This document shows, one piece after another, positions 1 to 7,452 of a DNA stretch of 64,000 bases. Under the pieces are notes generated by a model. The model searched no databases, was not told the DNA's origin, and saw only the letters and a program-made list of their open reading frames with translations. The stretch spans positions 310,001 to 374,000 of the forward strand of contig NZ_QUNO01000008.1 in the NCBI RefSeq assembly GCF_003387475.1, given 5' to 3'. How positions within the stretch are numbered: position 1 is the first letter of the stretch; the number at the start of each line of letters is the position of its first letter. A program made the translations under genes and the position numbers. The DNA is from Kutzneria buriramensis. Lineage in GTDB: Bacteria > Actinomycetota > Actinomycetes > Mycobacteriales > Pseudonocardiaceae.

Positions 1-378
1 AACGAGCCCCCGTTCGCGTATGTCCTGTCGTTCGCCCTCCAGCTCCTCGACGCCGCCACGGACACCCATCCCGAGGCGCACGAGCTGCTGCGTCACCTCG
101 GCCGCTTCGTGCCCGCGGACGGGGCGATGCCCGTCGTCGGCGGTGCCGAGGGCGAAACGCTGCACCTGCTCGACTTCGCGCCCGAACCCGGCCGTCCGGT
201 GCGCGGTCTGCTCGATCCGGACGCCGTCGTCGCCGACCTCGACCGTGTCGCGAACGGCCAACAACCCGACGGCGGCTGGGCCGTCGACTTCTCCAGCTAC
301 TCCCCGGCGGCCGCAATGGAATGGCGGGGTTACGCGACTGTCCGCGCCGTCACGACGCTCCGCTTGAACGGCCGCTGA
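1..378 (+). CDS. Terpene-cyclase-like (prenyltransferase repeat) protein, 3' end only
   Basis: Open from the first base of the window in frame 1 and closed by TGA at 376-378, so only the last 125 residues are present. The tail has an alpha-helical character and one QxPDGGWxxD motif near the end, which is the QW-type repeat of squalene/oxidosqualene cyclases and prenyltransferase beta subunits (established for that fold). Many actinobacterial proteins of unknown function carry this repeat, so a cyclase reaction cannot be claimed from the fragment. It ends directly against the convergent dehydrogenase gene. The distance from the hopanoid operon at the other end of the window argues that it is a separate gene. 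Confidence 0.7.
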   Translation, partial: NEPPFAYVLSFALQLLDAATDTHPEAHELLRHLGRFVPADGAMPVVGGAEGETLHLLDFAPEPGRPVRGLLDPDAVVADLDRVANGQQPDGGWAVDFSSYSPAAAMEWRGYATVRAVTTLRLNGR

Positions 379-1050
379 TCACCACGGGACCGTCTTGCCG
401 TAGCGGTCCAGGAACTGGAGGCCGTCCGCGCCGGCCTGGGCCTCGAGGACGTCGACCACCAGCGGCATGGTCTCGTCCGGGTCGAGCGGGGCGTCCGGGC
501 CGCCCAGCCGGGTCCGGTTGTGGCCCGGGTCGATGAGCAGCTTCGTGTGGCCGTCGTCGGCGTGGCGCGTGGCGTAGCTGCGCATCAGCTGGTTGAGGGC
601 GGCCTTGCTCGCCTTGTACAGCTCGTAGCCCGGCTCGGTGTTGCCGGCGATGCTGCCCTGCTCGGACGACATGACCGCCACGGTTCCGCCCGGTGCGACC
701 AGTCCGCGCAGGGCTTCCAGCGTCCTCAACGGGCTCAGCGCGTTGGTGATCATCACCTCGGTGAACATGTCGGTCGGGACCTCCGTGATCGGCAGGTCGC
801 CCTGGTCGATCGCGGCGTTGACGAACAACAGGTCCAGCCGACGGTCGGCCAGCCGCTCGGCTAACCCGGCCAGCTCTGCCGGGCTGGTCATGTCCAGAGA
901 TTCGACCGTCAGTCGCTCCTTCCCGGGCAGCACGGTGCCCCGGGTCGTGGCGGTGACGTGCCAGCCCCGTCGGAGGAACTCGTCGGTGAGGGCGAGACCC
1001 AGCCCTCGGGAGGCTCCGACGATCAGGGCGTGGCGGGCAGTGGCGGACAC
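379..1050 (-). CDS. SDR family NAD(P)-dependent oxidoreductase
   Basis: A 223-residue classical short-chain dehydrogenase. The Rossmann nucleotide motif GASRGLG lies at residues 12-18, the NAA-type motif near 78-80, and the catalytic Tyr145-x3-Lys149 (YKASK) is intact. The substrate is unknown. The GTG at 1050 is chosen because AAGGAG sits 5 bases upstream and the protein begins just before the first beta strand. The start codon and Shine-Dalgarno lie inside a 41-bp unit repeated twice in tandem, each with a 30-bp perfect palindrome, so expression is very likely controlled by a repressor binding there. No TetR-like gene is adjacent, so the regulator is probably encoded elsewhere. Convergent with the upstream partial gene. 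Confidence 0.85.
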   Translation of the reverse strand: MSATARHALIVGASRGLGLALTDEFLRRGWHVTATTRGTVLPGKERLTVESLDMTSPAELAGLAERLADRRLDLLFVNAAIDQGDLPITEVPTDMFTEVMITNALSPLRTLEALRGLVAPGGTVAVMSSEQGSIAGNTEPGYELYKASKAALNQLMRSYATRHADDGHTKLLIDPGHNRTRLGGPDAPLDPDETMPLVVDVLEAQAGADGLQFLDRYGKTVPW

Positions 1051-1131
1051 AGTGACTCCTTCGCTGTCTAGACGCAACGTTGCGTCTAGACAGTGACTCC
1101 TTCGCTGTCTAGACGCAACGTTGCGTCTAGA
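1050..1131. repeat. Two exact tandem copies of a 41-bp unit
   Basis: Bases 1050-1090 and 1091-1131 are identical. Each copy contains an AAGGAG ribosome-binding-site complement and most of a 30-bp palindrome. The first copy supplies the real start region of the dehydrogenase; the second looks like a recent tandem duplication that doubled the operator. Confidence 0.95.
1064..1093. promoter_or_regulatory. Perfect 30-bp palindrome, putative TetR-type operator copy 1
   Basis: The half-site CTGTCTAGACGCAAC is followed directly by its exact reverse complement, centred on AACGTT. A long perfect dyad just 5' of a dehydrogenase start is typical of TetR-family operators; assignment to that family is inference, since no regulator gene is adjacent. 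Confidence 0.75.
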
Positions 1132-1134
1132 CAG
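1105..1134. promoter_or_regulatory. Perfect 30-bp palindrome, putative operator copy 2
   Basis: Identical to the palindrome at 1064-1093 and offset by exactly 41 bp, about four helical turns, so both sites would face the same side of the DNA and could bind repressor cooperatively. Confidence 0.75.
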
Positions 1135-1190
1135 TAGCGTAGAGCGTGCCGCTGGCCCGCGGGAATTGTCGGTGGTTGCTTGTTGGCCGC

Positions 1191-1481
1191 TCACCGCTCC
1201 CGGAACAGGACCTCGATGTGCATGATCCGGTCGTGGACGACGTCGATGTTGAGCATGCCTTCCTCGGGCAGCAGTGCGATCATGCGGTGGCCGTAGCCGT
1301 AAGGGGTGCCGGGCGGGTGTTCGGCGGTGTAGATGCTCCGGCAGAAATCGTCCCCACAGTCGCAATAGGCGACGAGCGGGACGAACAGCACGGAGACGGC
1401 CAGGGAGAATTCGCCCTCGGCCCGCAGTAGCTCGGCCAGTTCGGCGATGAGTTCGGGATGGGCGTCGCGGACAAGCGTCAC
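1191..1481 (-). CDS. Conserved hypothetical protein, about 96 residues
   Basis: A small acidic protein with the central motif CDCGDDFCRS followed by a Y/T/H/P-rich stretch and a C-terminal half rich in I, D and H. The three clustered cysteines could bind metal, but no function is established. The start is uncertain: GTG at 1481 is the best in-frame initiator before the frame runs into the LacI gene's 3' end, and no clear Shine-Dalgarno precedes it. It lies downstream of and co-directional with the LacI regulator gene, 41 bases after its stop. Confidence 0.6.
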   Translation of the reverse strand: MTLVRDAHPELIAELAELLRAEGEFSLAVSVLFVPLVAYCDCGDDFCRSIYTAEHPPGTPYGYGHRMIALLPEEGMLNIDVVHDRIMHIEVLFRER

Positions 1482-1522
1482 GGCGAGGGAGGGTAAGCGC
1501 GAAAGACGGCCGCAGACAGCGA

Positions 1523-2527
1523 TTATCGGGCCCGGGCGGTGGAGTCGCGGATGGTGAGCGTGAGCGGAGCGGTGACCTGGGTGGGGTCGGCGCCGTTCAT
1601 GTCGGCGAGCAGGGCCTGCACGGCGAGGCGGCCGAGCTCCTCGGCGGGGATGGCGACGGAGGTGGCCTCGGGGGAGAGGTAGCGGGCGAGGTCGACGTCG
1701 TTGAAGCCGACGAGGGAAAGCTGGGTGGGAACGGCGATGTCGAGCCGGGCGCAGGCTCGGTAGAGGGCGGCGACGAGGATGTCGTCGTCGCAGAAGAGCG
1801 CGGTCACGTCGGTGCGGCGCAGGAATTCGACGGCGCGGAGGGTGGCCTCGTCGATGTCGAACGGGGAGCGGTAGCGCCAGTCGGGGCGCAGGCGGATGCC
1901 GTGACGCGCCAGCTCGCTGGTGAGGAACTGCTCGCGCAGCTGGAAGGTGCGCCGGTGCATGTCGGCCTGGGCATGCCCGATGCGCCGGTGGCCGAGGTCG
2001 TGCAGATGCGTGACGACGGCGCGCATGGCGGCGGGGATGTCGATGTCGACGGCGGACCGACCGGCGGGGTCGGGGCATTCGACGAAGACGACGTTGTCGA
2101 CGTCCTCGGCCAGCCGCGAGGTGACGGCGACGGGCTCGGCGTAGACTACGGCGCCGGCGAACATGCCGATCTTGCTCATCTCGACGAGCCGGTCGGCCCA
2201 GTCCCGGTCGGACACGGTGTCGACGAGCAGCACGGCCATGTCGGCGTCGCGGGCGGCCTGCTCCGCCCCGAGCAGCACCCGCCCGAAGTACGGGTTGCGC
2301 ACGTCGGGCACGGCGAGCGCGAGCACCTGCGGCCGGCCGCCGCGAAGGACTCGGGCGGGCCCGCTGGGCACGTAGCCGAGGGCGGCGGCGGTCTGCTCGA
2401 CCAGCGCGCGGGTGCGGTCGGAGACCCGACCGGCGGCCCGGCCGGAGAACACCAGCGACACGGTCGTCTGCGAGACGCCGGCCGCGCGGGCGACATCGAC
2501 GCTGGTCACGGACCTGCGCCTGGTCAC
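1523..2527 (-). CDS. LacI family transcriptional regulator
   Basis: 334 residues, normal length for LacI/GalR proteins. An N-terminal helix-turn-helix (SVDVARAAGVSQTTVSLV) is followed by the hinge (GYVPSGPARVL) and a periplasmic-binding-like effector domain with the usual NPYFG and CDDD segments. GTG at 2527 is supported by AGGGAGG six bases upstream. The gene is divergent from an adenosylhomocysteinase-like gene, and a palindrome with central CG lies between them, so it probably represses both itself and that neighbour. The effector cannot be read from sequence; sugars and purines are the common ligands of the family. Confidence 0.9.
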   Translation of the reverse strand: MTRRRSVTSVDVARAAGVSQTTVSLVFSGRAAGRVSDRTRALVEQTAAALGYVPSGPARVLRGGRPQVLALAVPDVRNPYFGRVLLGAEQAARDADMAVLLVDTVSDRDWADRLVEMSKIGMFAGAVVYAEPVAVTSRLAEDVDNVVFVECPDPAGRSAVDIDIPAAMRAVVTHLHDLGHRRIGHAQADMHRRTFQLREQFLTSELARHGIRLRPDWRYRSPFDIDEATLRAVEFLRRTDVTALFCDDDILVAALYRACARLDIAVPTQLSLVGFNDVDLARYLSPEATSVAIPAEELGRLAVQALLADMNGADPTQVTAPLTLTIRDSTARAR

Positions 2528-2574
2528 GCGTGTCCTCCCTTGACGGCTCGTCCCCGGCGCGGCTAGCTTGCCAC

Positions 2575-2588
2575 GTACTACGTAGTAC
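2575..2588. promoter_or_regulatory. Palindromic LacI-type operator
   Basis: A perfect 14-bp palindrome GTACTACGTAGTAC with central CG, as in LacI/GalR operators. It lies between the divergent lacI-type gene and the adenosylhomocysteinase-like gene, 19 bases before the latter's ATG. Confidence 0.75.
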
Positions 2589-2607
2589 CCACGGTGAGGA
2601 CTCGCCA

Positions 2608-3753
2608 ATGACGACGGCTACCCGGATCGACTGGACGCGTGAGCACTGCCGGCTGCTGCGGGCGATCCGCGACGAATTCGCCCGGACCCGACCGTTCGAG
2701 GGCAAGACGATCGGCACCGGCATCCACATCGAGGCCAAGACGGTCGCGCTGCTGACGACGCTGCGCGCCGGCGGCGCGCAGGTGGTGGCGACGGGCAACC
2801 TGAACTCCACGCAGCCGGCGGCGGTCGGAGCGCTGTGGGCCGAGGGTGTCACGGTGATCGGCGAGCCGACGAAGGACCAGGACGAGCACCGCGAATACCA
2901 GCGGCAGGTGCTGGCGGCGCGGCCCGACCTGATCCTCGACAACGGCGGCGACCTGTTCGCGCAGTACCTCGACGACCCGTACCCGGGGCTGCTCGGCGGC
3001 ACCGAGGAGACCACCTCGGGCCGGATGCGCCTGGCGCCGCTGCGCGACCGGCTCAACCTGCCGGTGCTGGTGATCAACGACAGCCCGATCAAGCAGTTCG
3101 CCGAGAACGAGCGCGCGGTCGGGCAGAGCACGCTGGAATCGTTCCTACGCATGACGAATCGCGCCACCACCGGCGAACGCGTGACGGTGTTCGGCTACGG
3201 CGCGTGCGGCCGCGGCGTGGCGGACAACTTCCGCGGTGCGCACGCGAAGGTCACCGTGGTCGAGGCCGATCCCGTCACGCGGCTGCGCGCGCACCTGGAC
3301 GGCTTCGAGACCCCGTCCCGCGACAAGGCCATCGCCGGCGCGAACTTGATCATCACCGTCACCGGTGCACGGGACGTGCTCACCGCGGCGGACCTGCCGC
3401 TGCTGCGGGACGGCGTGATCCTGGCCAATGCCGGGCACTTCCCGTTCGAGATCGAAGCTGCCGGTCTGCTCGAAGCAGCCGGGGCGGTCCAGGAGTACGA
3501 GGACGACCTCGCGACCCTGGAGCTGGCGGACGGCCGCCGGATCCATCTGCTGGCCCGCGGGCACATGTTCAACCTCGCCGGCCCGCGGGCCCTGGGCAAC
3601 TCCATCGAGTCGATGGATCTCGGATTCGCCTTGCAGACCAGGTGTCTGGCGGCCGTCGCCACCGGCCGGGTCGACGCGGCCAGCTGTGTCGTGCCGGTGC
3701 CGGCCGACATCGACGCGGCGGTGGCAAACGCCTACCTGGACGACCGGTACTAG
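2608..3753 (+). CDS. Adenosylhomocysteinase-like NAD-dependent enzyme
   Basis: 381 residues, shorter than the 430-490 usual for S-adenosylhomocysteine hydrolase. Family landmarks can be followed in order: an NSTQ segment, DNGGDL, EETTSG, the NDSPIKQF segment with the lysine that is catalytic in the family, a GYGACGRG Rossmann motif, NAGHF and a terminal DDRY tail. Several positions differ from canonical SAHH (Asn-Gly-Gly instead of Asp-Gly-Gly, Ser in EETTSG), so the substrate may be a related thioether nucleoside. ATG at 2608 follows a GGTGAGGA ribosome site. The divergent LacI regulator and the operator at its promoter suggest inducible rather than housekeeping expression. Confidence 0.75.
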   Translation: MTTATRIDWTREHCRLLRAIRDEFARTRPFEGKTIGTGIHIEAKTVALLTTLRAGGAQVVATGNLNSTQPAAVGALWAEGVTVIGEPTKDQDEHREYQRQVLAARPDLILDNGGDLFAQYLDDPYPGLLGGTEETTSGRMRLAPLRDRLNLPVLVINDSPIKQFAENERAVGQSTLESFLRMTNRATTGERVTVFGYGACGRGVADNFRGAHAKVTVVEADPVTRLRAHLDGFETPSRDKAIAGANLIITVTGARDVLTAADLPLLRDGVILANAGHFPFEIEAAGLLEAAGAVQEYEDDLATLELADGRRIHLLARGHMFNLAGPRALGNSIESMDLGFALQTRCLAAVATGRVDAASCVVPVPADIDAAVANAYLDDRY

Positions 3754-4832
3754 TAGCGGACGTCGGTGGCGAGCAGCGGCGGGTACACCGTGGACTCCTC
3801 ACCGTCCACAGTGGTCCCGGCGAACTGGAGCATCGCCCGCTGCGCGCCGTGCATCGGTGCCGGGTAGTCGAGCACCGGCGCGGAAACCTCGTCCAGCACA
3901 CGGAGCTGCTCGGGCGACAATTCGATCCGCAGCCCGGCGAGGTTGTCGACGAGGTGCTCCACCCGCCGCGCGCCGACGATCGGCACCACGGTGCCCTGAC
4001 GGGCGCGAAGCCAGGCCAGCGACACGGCGCCGGAGGTGGTCTCCAGTTCACGGGCGATGCCGGCGACGGCCTCGATGACGTCGAACTCCTCCTCGGTGGG
4101 ACCGCCGACGTAGGCGACGCGTTCGGAGTCGGACACCATCGCGCCCCGGCTGTACTTCCCCGACAGGAAGCCGTTCTTCAGCGGGCTCCACGGGGTCAGC
4201 GCCATGCCCTGGTCCAGCGCGAGCGGCGCGAGCTCGCCCTCGACGGTCCGCGCCAGCAGCGAGTACTCGACCTGCAACGCGATGATCGGCGTCCAGCCTC
4301 GCAGCAGCGCGGTGGTCTGCGCCTGGGCGGTCACCCATGCGGGCGTGTTCGAGAAGCCGACGTACCGGATCTTGCCGGCGCGCACCAGGTCGTCCAGCGT
4401 GCGCAGGGTCTCCTCGATCGGCGTGTTGCGGTCCCAGTTGTGCAGCCAGTACAGGTCCAGGTAGTCGGTGTTCAGCCGGCGCAGGCTCTCGTGCAGCTGG
4501 GCGATGATCGACGCCCGGCCGGCGCCGCCGCCGTTGGGGTCGCCGGGAAACATGTTGCCGAAGAACTTCGACGCCAGCACCACGTGCTGGCGGCGGCCCG
4601 GCCGCGCGGCGAAGTAGTCGCCGAGGATCTTCTCCGAGTGCCCGTTGCTGTAGAAGTTGGCGGTGTCGATGAAGTTCCCGCCCAGGTCGAGGTAGGCGGA
4701 CAGGATCTTCTCGGACTCCTCGACGTCGCAGCCGGCGGAGCCGGGGTCGGCGCCGAAGGTCATCGCGCCGAGCGCGAACGGGCTGACCCGCAGCCCGGAG
4801 CGGCCGAGGGTGACGTAGTGGTCGAGCGGCAT
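3750..4832 (-). CDS. Aldo/keto reductase
   Basis: A 360-residue member of the aldo-keto reductase (beta/alpha)8 family. The N-terminal LGRSGLRVSPFALGAMTFG segment, FIDTANFYSNGHSE with the catalytic Asp and Tyr, the lysine in LASKF and the histidine in YWLHNWD are all present, giving a complete tetrad. The C-terminal phosphate-binding segment PIVGARRVEHL indicates NADPH use. The stop shares a CTAG with the convergent adenosylhomocysteinase-like gene. It is transcribed away from an AraC regulator that probably controls it. ATG 4832 has GGGGAG upstream. Confidence 0.9.
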   Translation of the reverse strand: MPLDHYVTLGRSGLRVSPFALGAMTFGADPGSAGCDVEESEKILSAYLDLGGNFIDTANFYSNGHSEKILGDYFAARPGRRQHVVLASKFFGNMFPGDPNGGGAGRASIIAQLHESLRRLNTDYLDLYWLHNWDRNTPIEETLRTLDDLVRAGKIRYVGFSNTPAWVTAQAQTTALLRGWTPIIALQVEYSLLARTVEGELAPLALDQGMALTPWSPLKNGFLSGKYSRGAMVSDSERVAYVGGPTEEEFDVIEAVAGIARELETTSGAVSLAWLRARQGTVVPIVGARRVEHLVDNLAGLRIELSPEQLRVLDEVSAPVLDYPAPMHGAQRAMLQFAGTTVDGEESTVYPPLLATDVRY

Positions 4833-4980
4833 GTGAACGGCTCCCCGATGACTGGTTTCGTTGACCTCTTCATCGAACCTCGCGACCCGGCGCCGGCGGT
4901 AGAAAGATCCAGCCGACCTCTTGCCCGATCCTGCCGCTGACGCCCGGATCGGGTTGCCACGACGGCCGGCAGGTGCTGCC

Positions 4981-5874
4981 ATGGGAGGCATGGTGCTGGA
5001 CGAGATCCGCGAGCTGATCGCCAAGCATGCCCGGCCGAGCATGGAAACGCCGATCGACGGCCTGCTGGTGTCCAGTGTGGACAGTACTGAGGAGCACCAC
5101 GACCTCACCGAACCGTTGCTGGTGGTGCTGGCGCAGGGTGGCAAGCGTTTGCTGCTCGGCGACGAGGTGCACGAGTACCGTGCCGGCGACTGCCTGGTGG
5201 TGAGCGCCGAGGTCCCGGTCAGCGGCCACTTCTTCGACGTCAGCCGGGATTTTCCGGCGCTGGGCGTGGGCATGGTGCTGCGCCCGGCCGCCATCGCCCC
5301 GCTGCTGCTGGCCGCGCCCACCGACCGGCGGGCGGCCCCGGCGATCGCGACCGGCAAGGCCGGACCGGAGTTGCTGGACGCCGTGCTCCGGCTGCTCCGC
5401 CTGCTGGACCACCCGGAGGACGCGCGGGTGCTCGCGCCGCTGTACGAGCAGGAGATCCTGTGGCGGCTGCTCACCGGCCCGCACGGCGCGTCGGTCCGCC
5501 AGATTGGGCTCGCCGACAGCGGGCTCTCCCTGGTCGGCCGGGCGATCCGCTGGATCCGGCAGAACTACGCCGAGCCGATCAGGGTCGCCGACCTGGCGCG
5601 GCTGGCCGGCATGAGCGAATCCGCCTTCCACCGGCACTTCCGCGCGGTCACCACGATGAGCCCGATCCAGTTCCGCAAGCTCATCCGGCTCCAGGAGGCG
5701 CGGTCGCTGCTGGTCGCGCGCCCCGGCGACGTCGCCGGCGTCGGCCACCTCGTCGGCTACGACAGCCCCACCCAGTTCAGCCGCGAGTACCGCGAACTGT
5801 TCGGTGCGCCGCCCGGCCAGGACGCCGCCCGCCTGCGCGCTGACAGCTCGTTCGCGGTCCGCGGCCTGCCCTAA
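4981..5874 (+). CDS. AraC family transcriptional regulator
   Basis: About 297 residues: an N-terminal cupin-like AraC_N ligand domain (roughly residues 10-160) and two C-terminal helix-turn-helix motifs (RVADLARLAGMSESAFHRHF and the VGYDSPTQFSREYRELFG segment). ATG 4981 and ATG 4990 are both possible; in-frame codons upstream to 4921 are open but lack a convincing ribosome site. It is divergent from the aldo/keto reductase with 148 bp between them, the classic arrangement for an AraC activator of a reductase. Confidence 0.88.
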   Translation: MGGMVLDEIRELIAKHARPSMETPIDGLLVSSVDSTEEHHDLTEPLLVVLAQGGKRLLLGDEVHEYRAGDCLVVSAEVPVSGHFFDVSRDFPALGVGMVLRPAAIAPLLLAAPTDRRAAPAIATGKAGPELLDAVLRLLRLLDHPEDARVLAPLYEQEILWRLLTGPHGASVRQIGLADSGLSLVGRAIRWIRQNYAEPIRVADLARLAGMSESAFHRHFRAVTTMSPIQFRKLIRLQEARSLLVARPGDVAGVGHLVGYDSPTQFSREYRELFGAPPGQDAARLRADSSFAVRGLP

Positions 5875-5923
5875 GGGGTAATTTGGATGGACTGTGGCGA
5901 GCGGGCGAGGTTTGACTGGCCGC

Positions 5924-6811
5924 ATGCGACTTCCCGACGGATATCGGACCGAACGCCCCGCGCCGACGGACGTGGCGGAGATCCTGGACCTGGTCCGTGC
6001 CAGCGACATCGCCGCCCTCGGCTATCCGGACGTGGAGGAGCACGAGGTGGCCGGCGTGCTGGCCGGGCCGGACAACGACCGCTGGCTGGTGCGGGACGCC
6101 GGAGGCCGGTTGGTGGGCTGGGGTTTCGTCGAGATGCCGGGGTGGTTCTGCGAGGCCTACGCCCGTCCCGGCGAGGACGCCCCCGTGCAGGAGGTGCTGA
6201 TCGATCTGCTGCTGGCCGGGATCGCTGAGCGGGTCGAGGGGCCGGTGATCGTCCGGGCGGGGGCGATTCCGAGCGAAGAGCAGTACGTCAAGGTGCTCAC
6301 CGGCGCCGGGTTCGAGCTGGAACGCCAGCAGGCGCGCATGAGCCGCCCGTTGACCGGCGACGAACGGCCGGAACCCGCCGCCGGCTACCGGGTTCGCGCG
6401 GCGACCGCCGAGGAATTGCCTGCCTGCAACGACGTTCTGCGCACCGCCTTCGCCGATGACGTCGACTACGCGGCGACGCCGGGCCTGGTCCTCGAGGAGT
6501 GTCTGGTGGCCGAGGCGGATGACGAGCGCGCCGGCGTGCTGCTGTCGACGGCACCGGCCGAGGACACGAACGAGGGCTGGGTGAAGTGGCTCGGGGTGCG
6601 ACCGGAGCACCGCAAGCGGGGAGTAGCCGCGGCGTTGCTCTCCACCGCCATCGCGGCCAATTCGGTGCTGGGGCGGCCTTCGATCGGACTCGGGGTCAAC
6701 ACGTCAAGTGCGACAAGGGCATTCGACCTGTACGAAAGACTCGGATTCGTCACGGTGTACCGATCGAACATCTACCGCCGCGCGGTCGAGGGACGCATCA
6801 TCGGTACGTGA
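5924..6811 (+). CDS. GNAT family N-acetyltransferase with two tandem domains
   Basis: 295 residues with two GNAT-like halves. The N-terminal half (about 1-140) is divergent; the C-terminal half has the acetyl-CoA loop VRPEHRKRGVAAALL and the late NTSSATRAFDLYERLGF motif. Tandem GNATs of this type are common in actinobacteria (for example mycothiol synthase), but no substrate can be given. ATG 5924 is chosen; an in-frame GTG at 5894 would add ten residues. The TGA overlaps the GTG of the following methyltransferase by four bases, implying translational coupling. Confidence 0.8.
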   Translation: MRLPDGYRTERPAPTDVAEILDLVRASDIAALGYPDVEEHEVAGVLAGPDNDRWLVRDAGGRLVGWGFVEMPGWFCEAYARPGEDAPVQEVLIDLLLAGIAERVEGPVIVRAGAIPSEEQYVKVLTGAGFELERQQARMSRPLTGDERPEPAAGYRVRAATAEELPACNDVLRTAFADDVDYAATPGLVLEECLVAEADDERAGVLLSTAPAEDTNEGWVKWLGVRPEHRKRGVAAALLSTAIAANSVLGRPSIGLGVNTSSATRAFDLYERLGFVTVYRSNIYRRAVEGRIIGT

Positions 6812-7404
6812 CCGAGAACCCCGTCAGACAGCCGCGCCGCCCCGAGGACTTCGCCGTGTACTACGCGGAACGACCGCCGTGGGACATCGGGCGGCCGCAG
6901 CCGGTGATCCAGGCCCATGCCGGCGAGTTCACCGGAGCGGTGCTGGACATCGGTTGCGGCACGGGGGAACACGCGCTGCTGGCGGCGAGCCTCGGGCTGG
7001 CGGCGACCGGTGTGGACACTTCGCCGGAGGCCATCGAGCTCGCCCGGGCCAAGGCGGCCGAACGTGGTCTGACGGCCCGCTTCGAGGTGGCGAACGCCGT
7101 GGATCTCGGCGCCCTCGGCCAACGGTTCGAGACCATTGTGGACAGTGCGCTGTTCCACGTCTTCGACGACGCGGATCGCGTGCGGTACGTGGCGTCGCTG
7201 GGTGACGCGATCGCCGACGGCGGCCGATACCACCTGCTGTGCTTCAGCGACGAGCAGCCGGGGGAGTGGGGACCGCGCCGGATCAGTGAACGGGAGATCC
7301 GGGAGGCGTTCCGCGACTGGCGGATCGAGGTGCTGGAACGGGCCACCTTCGACCTGACGAACGTGGTGGCACAGGCCTGGCGAGCGGTGCTGTCCCCACG
7401 GTGA
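6808..7404 (+). CDS. Class I SAM-dependent methyltransferase
   Basis: 198 residues. Motif I (LDIGCGTGEHA) covers residues 46-56, followed by the acidic motif II (GVDTSPEAIELA) and a typical SALFHVFDDADR post-motif. The family is broad (UbiE/thiopurine-type), and the short N-terminus with PPWDIGRPQP resembles thiopurine S-methyltransferase-like enzymes; the acceptor is unknown. GTG 6808 overlaps the preceding GNAT stop in a GTGA. A 16-bp stem-loop terminator follows its stop. Confidence 0.85.
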   Translation: MTENPVRQPRRPEDFAVYYAERPPWDIGRPQPVIQAHAGEFTGAVLDIGCGTGEHALLAASLGLAATGVDTSPEAIELARAKAAERGLTARFEVANAVDLGALGQRFETIVDSALFHVFDDADRVRYVASLGDAIADGGRYHLLCFSDEQPGEWGPRRISEREIREAFRDWRIEVLERATFDLTNVVAQAWRAVLSPR

Positions 7405-7405
7405 A

Positions 7406-7444
7406 AGCCGTTGTGCCGCGGGCGAAGTCCGCGGCACAACGGCT
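7406..7444. terminator. Bidirectional stem-loop terminator
   Basis: A perfect 16-bp stem (AGCCGTTGTGCCGCGG and its complement) around a 7-base loop. It lies between the convergent methyltransferase and helicase genes. There is no U-tract, as is usual for high-GC actinobacteria. Confidence 0.85.
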
Positions 7445-7452
7445 CGCCCGCG

